From positions 1 through 20,835 of the forward strand of contig JAQUUB010000078.1 of NCBI GenBank assembly GCA_028694115.1: 20,835 nt of DNA, in the 5' to 3' direction. The translations under genes and the position numbers were made by a program. The notes under the pieces are model-generated. The model saw nothing but the letters and a program-made list of their open reading frames with translations, made no database searches and had not been told where the DNA came from. Each line of letters opens with the position of its first letter. Positions within the stretch are counted from its first letter, which is position 1. Of the stretch, positions 1 through 7,798 are shown piece by piece. The DNA comes from Lachnospiraceae bacterium. GTDB taxonomy: Bacteria; Bacillota_A; Clostridia; Lachnospirales; Lachnospiraceae.

Positions 1-48
1 ACGACACATGTGGAGACGGTTGTGTTGATGTCATGCATAAATAAGTAG
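1..48 (+). CDS. rlmD: C-terminal end of 23S rRNA uracil-C5 methyltransferase (RlmD/TrmA family), partial
   Basis: Frame 1 is open from the window edge to a TAG at 46-48 and reads TTHVETVVLMSCINK. The HVETVVLMS tail is typical of the C-terminus of RlmD/RlmCD-type SAM-dependent methyltransferases, which methylate uracil in 23S rRNA. Only 15 residues are visible, so the call rests on this tail alone. No intrinsic terminator is visible between it and the next gene. Its link to the rest of the window is probably only adjacency. Confidence 0.6.
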   Translation, partial: TTHVETVVLMSCINK

Positions 49-120
49 GTTGTAAATAAGTAAATATTGAATCTATCAGAAAATGTAAATTAATTATAAT
101 TCAACTTTTTCTTTTTTAAT

Positions 121-128
121 CATATAAT
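121..128 (+). promoter_or_regulatory. Possible promoter -10 element upstream of the LysM/GH18-like gene
   Basis: CATATAAT lies 34 bases before the chosen start of the LysM/GH18-like gene. It fits both a sigma-A TATAAT (123-128) and the CATANNNT -10 shape of the sporulation factor sigma-E. A weak TTCAAC sits 17 bases upstream of the TATAAT. Family knowledge (SleL/YaaH-type spore proteins are often sporulation-controlled) makes the sigma-E reading attractive, but no clear -35 is visible. Confidence 0.25.
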
Positions 129-161
129 TATAACAAAGTATAGTGTCAGATCAAGGTGACT

Positions 162-1460
162 ATGGAGATATATATTGTTCAAAAAGGAGATACTATCAAC
201 TCTATTTCTGATAAATATGGAATTACTTTTGACAAACTAATACAGGATAATGGGTTGAAATTTCCATATAACCTAGTGATAGGTCAATCTATAGTTATTG
301 CAATTCCTAAGCAGGTGCATACCATACAAGAGGGAGAAACATTACAAAATATCGCAGAAACTTACAATGTATCACTTATGCAAATATTGAGAAATAATCC
401 CTTTCTTTCTGATTGGGAATATATTTATCCAGGAGAAACCATAGTAATTAGTTATAATACAAATGGTAGCGTTATCACAAATGGGTTTGCATATCCCTAT
501 ATTGAACAAAAAACATTACTTAAAACATTACCTGATTTGACTTATATATCTATATTAAATTATCAAGTTTCAGAAGAGGACGGCACGGTTTCATCAGAAG
601 ATGATAGTGAAATATTAATGAAATCAAAAGAATATGGTGCAATCCCTCTCTTGGTGCTTACTACATTAACACCTATAGGAGCGCCTACTTTAGAAGCATC
701 AATGAGAACATTACTAGATAAAGAATTCCAAGATCAATTAATCAGTCAATATGTAGAAACAGCATATTCTAAAGGATATTATGGCATTAATGTAATATTT
801 AGTTTTTTAAATGAAGAAACTCAATTTCTCTATTTAGATTTTGTGAAAAATATATCATATCATGCAAAGCAAATGAAATTGCTATTATTTATTAGCGTTA
901 ATTACCAGATTGCTGAAGATAATAATAATATTCTATTTGAAAAAGTAAATTATGAAGAGTTTAGTAAATATATAGACGAATTTATATTCTTAAGTTTCGT
1001 TTGGGGTACAAATAATGGTCCACCAGCACCTGTTTGTAACTTACACTACATTGGAATATTTGTTGATTATCTAATATCAATAGATGTGCCAAAGAGTAAA
1101 ATTAGTATTGGTAAACCCACTATTGGGTATGATTGGAAATTGCCGTATATACCTAATGTAACAATCGCAAATTCACTTACCCTTTTTTCTGCATTAGACT
1201 TAGCTTATGAGTATAGTTATAAAATCAGTTTTGATGAAGTATCACAAACGCCTTATTTTTACTACAATAGCAATCTATCAAAAACTGTTCGTGATGAACA
1301 TTTTGTTTGGTTTCTAGATTCGAGAAGTTTTAATTCTTTAGATAATTTAATTATCGATGAGAATCTTAATAGTAGTGCGATTTGGAATATTATGATTTAT
1401 TATCCACAACTATGGATCGTAATATACTCCCAATATGATATAATAAAATTAATGAAGTGA
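162..1460 (+). CDS. LysM-domain GH18-like protein (SleL/YaaH type), probably catalytically inactive
   Basis: A 432-residue protein with two N-terminal LysM repeats (about residues 3-49 and 53-99; YIVQKGDT and HTIQEGET), then a glycoside hydrolase family 18-like barrel to the end. The C-terminus (VWFLDSRSF, IWNIMIYYPQLW) matches the end of spore cortex or peptidoglycan hydrolases of the YaaH/SleL type. LysM binds peptidoglycan; active relatives cleave N-acetylglucosaminyl bonds. Oddity: the catalytic strand, normally G(L/I)N(I/V)DFE, reads GINVIFSF at residues 208-215. The Asp is replaced by Ile212 and the proton-donor Glu by Ser214, so it is likely a binding protein rather than an enzyme. The start at 162 was chosen over the in-frame GTG at 156 because AAGG (153-156) lies at a usual distance from it. 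It is visibly more AT-rich than the nif genes. There is no signal peptide. Confidence 0.8.
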   Translation: MEIYIVQKGDTINSISDKYGITFDKLIQDNGLKFPYNLVIGQSIVIAIPKQVHTIQEGETLQNIAETYNVSLMQILRNNPFLSDWEYIYPGETIVISYNTNGSVITNGFAYPYIEQKTLLKTLPDLTYISILNYQVSEEDGTVSSEDDSEILMKSKEYGAIPLLVLTTLTPIGAPTLEASMRTLLDKEFQDQLISQYVETAYSKGYYGINVIFSFLNEETQFLYLDFVKNISYHAKQMKLLLFISVNYQIAEDNNNILFEKVNYEEFSKYIDEFIFLSFVWGTNNGPPAPVCNLHYIGIFVDYLISIDVPKSKISIGKPTIGYDWKLPYIPNVTIANSLTLFSALDLAYEYSYKISFDEVSQTPYFYYNSNLSKTVRDEHFVWFLDSRSFNSLDNLIIDENLNSSAIWNIMIYYPQLWIVIYSQYDIIKLMK

Positions 1461-1554
1461 AAATAAAGGTTCAATCGGATAAGCTGTCGGAATTGTAAAC
1501 CGGACAGTTCTCCTAATTGGTAAATATTCAGTATGAAAACAAATGAGTACTGCA

Positions 1555-1618
1555 ATTGTCACAAAAATAATTCAATATTCATGAAATAATTGTAAAAAAC
1601 CGTGTATTGTTACAAAAA
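1555..1618 (+). promoter_or_regulatory. Paired ATTGTYACAAAAA elements (putative operators)
   Basis: ATTGTCACAAAAA (1555-1567) and ATTGTTACAAAAA (1606-1618) match at 12 of 13 bases and are spaced 51 bases apart. The core of each, TTGTNACAA, is a perfect inverted repeat around one base. A degenerate third copy, ATTGTAAAAAA, begins at 1589. Palindromic cores repeated upstream of an operon suggest a dimeric regulator. It does not match the full GlnR/TnrA box (TGTNA-N7-TNACA), and the regulator is unknown. Confidence 0.4.
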
Positions 1619-1638
1619 GTTATTTATTTTATTATGAT
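1607..1638 (+). promoter_or_regulatory. Possible promoter of the nif operon
   Basis: TATGAT (1633-1638) is a good -10 hexamer, with TTGTTA (1607-1612) as the best -35-like match, but the 20-base spacer is too long for an ideal sigma-A promoter. TATAAC (1639-1644) is an alternative -10. Either would start transcription near 1645-1651, upstream of the terminator hairpin in the leader. The -35-like element overlaps the second TTGTNACAA repeat, which would place a bound regulator on the promoter. Confidence 0.3.
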
Positions 1639-1695
1639 TATAACATTTTGATATCAAGTGCAAACTGATAAACACGAAGCAATTTTTCACAATGA

Positions 1696-2583
<888 letters not shown>

Positions 2584-2607
2584 TCACCGATAAAGGAGGA
2601 TACATGT

Positions 2608-2931
2608 ATGTTAATGATTAGAGCGATTTTAAGACCAGAAAAAGCTGGATTTGTAATGGCAGAGTTGGCTGAAGCAGGATTTCCGGCAGTTACAAAAATG
2701 GATGTATTTGGACGAGGTAGACAAAAAGGGATTATGGTTGATGACTACTGCTATGATGAAATTCCGAAAGAAATGCTTTTGATTGTCTGCTGTGAGGAAG
2801 ATAAAGATACGATTATAAAAATTATTTTGAGAACGGCAAAAACTGGTGAGGGTAACTTCGGTGATGGACGTATTTTCGTAACTGCTGTGGAGGAAGCTTA
2901 TACCGTAAGTAATGGAAAAGCTGGATTATAG
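2608..2931 (+). CDS. nifI1: NifI1, PII-family nitrogenase regulator
   Basis: A 107-residue PII (GlnB-like) protein. It starts MLMIRAILRPEKAGFV and has the C-terminal GDGRIFVTAVEEAYTV motif of the PII fold, giving a ferredoxin-like trimer subunit. By family knowledge, NifI1 with NifI2 binds NifDK and blocks activity when 2-oxoglutarate is low and ADP is bound (nitrogen sufficiency); the block is reversed by 2-oxoglutarate and ATP. The T-loop region (about residues 37-52) lacks the uridylylation context of enteric GlnB. AAAGGAGG upstream supports the start. Placement between nifH and nifD is diagnostic of NifI proteins of methanogens and anaerobic bacteria. Confidence 0.93.
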   Translation: MLMIRAILRPEKAGFVMAELAEAGFPAVTKMDVFGRGRQKGIMVDDYCYDEIPKEMLLIVCCEEDKDTIIKIILRTAKTGEGNFGDGRIFVTAVEEAYTVSNGKAGL

Positions 2932-2951
2932 TAGAAAGGCGGTAATAAAGT

Positions 2952-3335
2952 ATGAAAGAGATAATGGCTTTTATTCGTGCGAATAAAGTAAATGCTACAA
3001 AAACTGCACTTGCTGAGGCCGGTTTTCCATCCTTCAGTTGTCGTAAATGCCTTGGAAGAGGGAAAAAAAGTATTGATCCTGAACTTTTAAAGCTGGTACT
3101 GGCAACCGGGGAGCTGCCTATGGATACACATGGGGAAGCGATTACGGAAGCGGTCAGACTCATTCCAAAACGTTTTTTTATCGTAATTGTTCCGGATGAT
3201 AAAGTAAAAGAAGCAGTGGATGTCCTGATCAATGTAAATCAGACCGGACATCCAGGTGACGGTAAAATATTTGTGGTTCCTGTTATGGAATCATACAGGG
3301 TAAGAGATGGTGTTTCTACAGAGGAAGCTTATTAG
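2952..3335 (+). CDS. nifI2: NifI2, PII-family nitrogenase regulator
   Basis: A 127-residue PII-family protein, longer than NifI1 as is usual for NifI2. It starts MKEIMAFIRANKVNATK and ends with the PII signature TGHPGDGKIFVVPV plus YRVRDG. The T-loop region (GRGKKSIDPELLKLV and following, about residues 36-60) is the expanded, variable segment typical of NifI2, thought to contact NifDK. It works as a hetero-oligomer with NifI1 to switch nitrogenase off in response to nitrogen and energy status. The gene is 20 bases after nifI1 and 14 before nifD, so the set is co-transcribed. The ribosome site AAAGGCGG is weaker than its neighbours'. Confidence 0.93.
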   Translation: MKEIMAFIRANKVNATKTALAEAGFPSFSCRKCLGRGKKSIDPELLKLVLATGELPMDTHGEAITEAVRLIPKRFFIVIVPDDKVKEAVDVLINVNQTGHPGDGKIFVVPVMESYRVRDGVSTEEAY

Positions 3336-3349
3336 GAGGTGAATAGCAG

Positions 3350-4945
3350 ATGAAGGAAAGAGATGATCTACTGGAAAAATACTCCTCCCGAGTATTTAAA
3401 AATAGAAAAAGTCATATAACACAGCTGGAATATGCAGAGACATCCGATACAATTACTGCCAATACCAGAACAGTTCCAGGGATAGCAACGGCAAGGGGTT
3501 GCTGCTATGCAGGATGTAAGGGCGTTGTTGTCGGACCGATGAAGGATGCAGTGACAATTACGCATGGACCGATTGGATGTGCATTTTACAGCTGGGGAAC
3601 CAGAAGAAACAAGGGAAAAGCCGAAGAGGGAGGCCAGAACTTTATACCATATTCCTTTTGTACGGATATGAGACCGACAGATATTGTTTTTGGAGGCGAG
3701 AAAAAGCTGGAAGAAGGCATTGATGAGGTAATGAAGCTCTTCAATCCAAAATGTATTTTTATTTGTTCTACCTGTCCAATTGGTCTGATTGGTGATGATG
3801 TTCAGGCGGTTGCCAGACGAGTAGAAAAGAAATACGGAATTACGGCAATTGGTTTTTCTTGTGAAGGCTATAAAGGAGTATCCCAGTCAGCAGGACATCA
3901 TATTGCAAATAATGGATTGATGCGTCAGGTAATCGGTATTGGTGATAAGAGACCAACAAAAAAATATTCAGTTAATATTTTAGGTGAGTACAACATTGGT
4001 GGTGATGGCTGGGAAGAAGAAAGAATCCTTAAAAAAATTGGTTATGAAGTGGTAACAGTGTTTACTGGTGACGGAAGCTTTGAAACTATGAAGAATGCAC
4101 ATCTGGCAGATCTCAATCTGGTAATGTGTCATAGATCCATCAATTATGTGGCTGAAATGATGAAAACTAAGTATGGTATTGACTGGATCAAGGTAAACTT
4201 CATTGGGATTGGAGCAACCTGTAAATCACTTAGAATGATGGCAGAATATTTTAATGATCCAGAACTGCTGGCAAGAACAGAGGAAGTCATAGCGGAAGAA
4301 TTGGAAGAAATATCGGAGGATATGGAATATTACAAATCCATGTTAAAGGGAAAAACAGCAGGTATTTTTGCCGGTGGTTCACGTTCTCATCATTATCAGG
4401 CGCTACTCAGAGACCTTGGAATAGAAACAATTATTTCCGGATATGAATTTGCTCACAGGGATGACTATGAGGGACGTGACATTATTTCACAGATTAAACC
4501 AGATGCTGACAGTAAGAATATTGAAGAAATTACAGTATCACCGGATGAAACGCTTTTCCATCAGAGATATTCGGAAGAAGAACTTTTGGAATTAAAAGAA
4601 AAAGGTGTGGAAATAGACACTTACAATGGTATGTTCTTAGATATGAAAAAAGGTTATATGGTAGTGGATGATTATAATATGTTTGAAACAGATGAACTAG
4701 TGCAGTCCATGAAACCAGATATTTTCTTCTCAGGCATTAAGGATAAGTATTCCATTCAGAAACAGGGAGTAGCCTCAAGACAAATCCATTCCTATGATTA
4801 TTCTGGCCCTTATGCAGGCTTTAAGGGAGCAGTGATTTTTGGACGAGATGTTACGATGAGTATATATACTAATGCATGGGCGCTTACTACTCCACCTTGG
4901 AGAACGGCACCATTACTTGCAGGAAAAATTGGAGGTGGAAACTAA
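3350..4945 (+). CDS. nifD: Nitrogenase molybdenum-iron protein alpha chain NifD
   Basis: A 531-residue alpha subunit of the MoFe protein, which holds the FeMo-cofactor site for N2 reduction. Likely P-cluster ligands are Cys51 (ARGCCYAG), Cys77 (HGPIGC) and Cys141 (STCPIG); cofactor ligands are Cys259 (LVMCHRS) and His479 (RQIHSYDYSGPY). The pair corresponding to Azotobacter Gln191 and His195 is present as Gln178/His182 (GVSQSAGHH). An extra segment at about residues 375-425 matches the roughly 50-residue insertion of C. pasteurianum NifD and explains the length. The residues and the lack of any AnfG/VnfG delta-subunit gene indicate the Mo type. AGGAGGT at 3334-3340 supports the start. The stop overlaps the nifK start by one base (TAATG), implying translational coupling. 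Confidence 0.97.
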   Translation: MKERDDLLEKYSSRVFKNRKSHITQLEYAETSDTITANTRTVPGIATARGCCYAGCKGVVVGPMKDAVTITHGPIGCAFYSWGTRRNKGKAEEGGQNFIPYSFCTDMRPTDIVFGGEKKLEEGIDEVMKLFNPKCIFICSTCPIGLIGDDVQAVARRVEKKYGITAIGFSCEGYKGVSQSAGHHIANNGLMRQVIGIGDKRPTKKYSVNILGEYNIGGDGWEEERILKKIGYEVVTVFTGDGSFETMKNAHLADLNLVMCHRSINYVAEMMKTKYGIDWIKVNFIGIGATCKSLRMMAEYFNDPELLARTEEVIAEELEEISEDMEYYKSMLKGKTAGIFAGGSRSHHYQALLRDLGIETIISGYEFAHRDDYEGRDIISQIKPDADSKNIEEITVSPDETLFHQRYSEEELLELKEKGVEIDTYNGMFLDMKKGYMVVDDYNMFETDELVQSMKPDIFFSGIKDKYSIQKQGVASRQIHSYDYSGPYAGFKGAVIFGRDVTMSIYTNAWALTTPPWRTAPLLAGKIGGGN

Positions 4946-6318
4946 TGCTTGATTTAACACCAAAAGAATTAATGGAAAACAGACATATTACAATCAATCC
5001 TTGTAAGACCTGTGAACCGGTTGGTGCCATGTTTGCTGCACTGGGTGTAGAAAGCTGTATGCCTCACAGCCATGGTTCACAAGGCTGCTGTTCCTACCAT
5101 AGAACAGTGCTGTCCCGTCATTTTAAAGAACCAGCAATGGCAACTTCCAGTTCTTTTACAGAAGGGGCTTCTGTATTTGGAGGAAGAAGTAACCTTACGA
5201 CTTCTGTAAAGAATATATTTGATCTTTATAATCCGGATATTATTGCAGTTCATACTACCTGCTTATCTGAAACAATAGGAGATGACGTTGGAAGTTACAT
5301 TATGGATTTAGAAGTTCCAGAAGGAAAAACAGTTCTTTATGCAAGTACTCCTTCGTATGAAGGCTCCCATATTCAGGGATTTTCAAATATGCTGGTTGGT
5401 TTTATGAACTATATGACGGAAAAGACAACGGAAAAAACTGAGAAAGCAGCTATTTTCCCAGGATGGGTAAATCCAGGAGATGATAGGGAATTGAAAAGAA
5501 TTGCCTCCTTAATGGGAGTTGACTATCTATATTTTCCAGATCATGAAGGAATATTGGAAACACCTATGACAGGAAAATATAAGTACTTTCCAAAAGGTGT
5601 TGGAACAAAGGCAGCAGATATCAAGGCATTAGGATCAGCAAAAAAGACGATTGCCATGGGGCAGATTGCAAGCTATGAACCGGCAGACTATCTGGATAAG
5701 AATTATAAAGTACCGTTTACTCTCATTCCGATGCCGGTTGGTGTGAAGCTTACGGATAAATATATTATGGCACTTCGTGAGATTTCCAAACAGGAGGTTC
5801 CAACAGAGCTGGAAACAGAAAGAGGACGCCTAATCGATCTTATGCTGGATTCCCATCAGTATACGTTTGAAAAAACCGCTGCTATCTATGGAGATCCTGA
5901 TGTTGTTTACGGCTTTACAGCACTGTGCATTGAAATGGGTATTACACCCAAATACGTGATTACAGGAACGCCAAAAAGCGAATTTGTTAAACTTATCATA
6001 AAACTTTTTGAAGAGCATGGAATAGATTCATCCAAATCTGTGATTAAAGCAGATGTTGATTTGTTCTATCTTCACCAGCTGATAAAAAATGAAAGTGTAG
6101 ATCTTTTAATTGGAAGTTCCTATGGAAAGCAAATTGCAAAAGCAGAAAATATTCCACTTGTCAGAATGGGATTTCCAGTTCTGGATCGATATGGAAATAC
6201 CATTCAGGCAACGGTAGGATATGCAGGTGCAATCCGATATGTCGAAAAAATCACAAGTGTATTGATGGATCGAATCGATACCGATGCAGCAGACGAAGAC
6301 TTTGAAATAGTAATGTAA
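4945..6318 (+). CDS. nifK: Nitrogenase molybdenum-iron protein beta chain NifK
   Basis: A 457-residue beta subunit; two NifDK pairs form the MoFe tetramer. P-cluster cysteines are Cys23 (CKTCEPVGA), Cys48 (HGSQGCCSYHR) and Cys106 (HTTCLSETIGDD). The N-terminus is short, as in C. pasteurianum NifK (about 458 residues), without the longer extension of Azotobacter NifK. The frame is open further upstream to 4876, but that part overlaps nifD. The ATG at 4945 has GGAGGT (4931-4936) just upstream and gives the family N-terminus MLDLTPKELM, so it is the start. It is coupled to nifD through a one-base overlap and followed by a 118-base gap with a strong hairpin before nifE. Confidence 0.97.
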   Translation: MLDLTPKELMENRHITINPCKTCEPVGAMFAALGVESCMPHSHGSQGCCSYHRTVLSRHFKEPAMATSSSFTEGASVFGGRSNLTTSVKNIFDLYNPDIIAVHTTCLSETIGDDVGSYIMDLEVPEGKTVLYASTPSYEGSHIQGFSNMLVGFMNYMTEKTTEKTEKAAIFPGWVNPGDDRELKRIASLMGVDYLYFPDHEGILETPMTGKYKYFPKGVGTKAADIKALGSAKKTIAMGQIASYEPADYLDKNYKVPFTLIPMPVGVKLTDKYIMALREISKQEVPTELETERGRLIDLMLDSHQYTFEKTAAIYGDPDVVYGFTALCIEMGITPKYVITGTPKSEFVKLIIKLFEEHGIDSSKSVIKADVDLFYLHQLIKNESVDLLIGSSYGKQIAKAENIPLVRMGFPVLDRYGNTIQATVGYAGAIRYVEKITSVLMDRIDTDAADEDFEIVM

Positions 6319-6349
6319 TAAAAATTTGTGAAGAATCAGATATAAATCT

Positions 6350-6377
6350 TAGCCGAAAAGAATAATCTTTTCGGCTA
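6350..6377 (+). other. Perfect 11-bp hairpin between nifK and nifE
   Basis: TAGCCGAAAAG (6350-6360) and CTTTTCGGCTA (6367-6377) are exact reverse complements around a six-base loop AATAAT. No T-run follows (ACTGATATATATC), so it is not a classical terminator. Its place between the structural genes and the cofactor-assembly genes suits an RNA-stability or processing element that keeps nifHDK transcript more abundant than downstream message, or partial termination. That role is inference; the hairpin is seen directly. Confidence 0.6.
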
Positions 6378-6436
6378 CTGATATATATCTTTCATTTCTA
6401 TTCTTTGGCTGTAAATATACGAAAGGAGTGTTCTCA

Positions 6437-7798
6437 ATGACTGAAATTAAGCGTACTGATATTCTTGGGGAAAGAGAGAAGTTTATTCTTACAAAACGAG
6501 CAGGAGGGTGTTCCGGTGATGGAATGCATTGTGATTCAAACTCAGTTTCGGGAGCCGTCAGCCAGCGTGCCTGTGTATATTGTGGCGCAAGAGTAGTATT
6601 AAATCCGATTACGGATGCTTATCATATTATTCATGGACCAATTGGCTGTTCCAGTTATACATGGGATATTCGTGGAAGTTTGACAAGCGGGGAGGATGTT
6701 TATCGGAATAGCTTTTGTACAGATTTAAGAGAGACCGACATCATATTTGGTGGGATCGGTAAACTGGAGAAGGCAATCAATGAATTAGTAGAAAAACAAA
6801 ATCCAAAACTTATTTTTGTCTATTCAACCTGTATAGTTGGCGTAATTGGGGATGATGTTGATTCGTTATGCAGCAGAATGTCGAATAAATATAAAATACC
6901 GGTCATTCCGGTAAAATCACCAGGATTTTCGGGGAATAAGTCTACTGGATATCGAATGGCATGTGATGCTATCATGCAAGTAATCAGTCCCTTTAAAAAA
7001 GAAGAAAAAACGAAGGGTGTGAACATTCTTGGAGATTATAATCTGGCTGGAGAAATGTGGATTATTAAAAATTATCTGACTAAGATAGGAATTCCAGTGA
7101 TTTCATCATTTACTGGTGATTCCAGCTATGAAGAAATGATAAAAGCTCCAAATGCAACTTTGAATATTGTGCAGTGTGCAGGCTCTAGTACTTATCTTGC
7201 AAACCGTATGGAGGAAGAATTTGGAATACCGTATATAAAGGTTAGTTTTTTTGGTATTGAGGATACCACAGCATCTTTGATTCACATTGCAGAAGCAATG
7301 AAAGATGAGGAAGCACGAAAAAGGGCTGTGGATTTCTGCAGGAAAAAAACGGAGGAAATGCAGGAATTTATTGAACTTTATAAAAATAATCTGACAGGGA
7401 AGAGGGCAGCCATATATGTTGGCGGAGGATTTAAAGCAATCTCTCTGATCAGGCAGTTTGCATCTATGGGAATGAAAACCGTAGTAGTTGGAACCCAGAC
7501 TGGAAAAAAAGAAGATTATGAAATTATCGAAAGTCTTGTTGACGAAGACACCATTATACTGGATGATGCCAACCCGGCAGAACTGGAGGCTTTTACCAGA
7601 CAAAAGGGGGCAGATATTCTGGTTGGTGGAGTAAAAGAAAGGCCGCTCGCCTACAAACTGGGAATTGCTTTTTGTGATCATAATCATGAAAGAAAGCATG
7701 CACTTGCCGGATTTGAAGGTGTCTATAATTTTACAAAAGAGATCAATGAAAGTATGAACAGTCCTGTGTGGAGGCTTGTGAAGGAGGAATGCCTATGA
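6437..7798 (+). CDS. nifE: FeMo-cofactor assembly protein NifE
   Basis: A 453-residue NifD homologue that pairs with NifN as the scaffold on which the NifB product is matured into FeMo-cofactor with molybdenum and homocitrate. NifD-like motifs are present: RACVYCGARVVLNP, HGPIGCSSYTWD with Cys71, FCTDLRETDIIFGG and STCIVGVIGDD. The N-terminal cysteine-containing GGCSGDGMHCDS segment (residues 23-34) fits NifE. It is shorter than NifD and lacks the clostridial insertion. The start at 6437 is chosen because AAAGGAG (6422-6428) precedes it; the in-frame GTG at 6428 lies inside that ribosome site. The stop overlaps the start of the nifN-B fusion (ATGA). Confidence 0.94.
   Translation: MTEIKRTDILGEREKFILTKRAGGCSGDGMHCDSNSVSGAVSQRACVYCGARVVLNPITDAYHIIHGPIGCSSYTWDIRGSLTSGEDVYRNSFCTDLRETDIIFGGIGKLEKAINELVEKQNPKLIFVYSTCIVGVIGDDVDSLCSRMSNKYKIPVIPVKSPGFSGNKSTGYRMACDAIMQVISPFKKEEKTKGVNILGDYNLAGEMWIIKNYLTKIGIPVISSFTGDSSYEEMIKAPNATLNIVQCAGSSTYLANRMEEEFGIPYIKVSFFGIEDTTASLIHIAEAMKDEEARKRAVDFCRKKTEEMQEFIELYKNNLTGKRAAIYVGGGFKAISLIRQFASMGMKTVVVGTQTGKKEDYEIIESLVDEDTIILDDANPAELEAFTRQKGADILVGGVKERPLAYKLGIAFCDHNHERKHALAGFEGVYNFTKEINESMNSPVWRLVKEECL

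Noticed and set aside
4876..4944. Longer NifK N-terminus starting inside nifD
   Set aside because: The extension reads nifD in another frame, has no family similarity, and the ATG at 4945 has a strong ribosome site and a canonical N-terminus.
3350..6318. Alternative (V- or Fe-only) nitrogenase
   Set aside because: No delta-subunit gene between the alpha and beta genes. NifD has the clostridial Mo-type insertion and residues, nifE, nifN and nifV are present, and the mod genes adjoin.
7106..7699. Long minus-strand frame opposite nifE
   Set aside because: It lies wholly antisense to a well-supported nifE and its translation shows no recognisable domain; it is a shadow of biased codon use.
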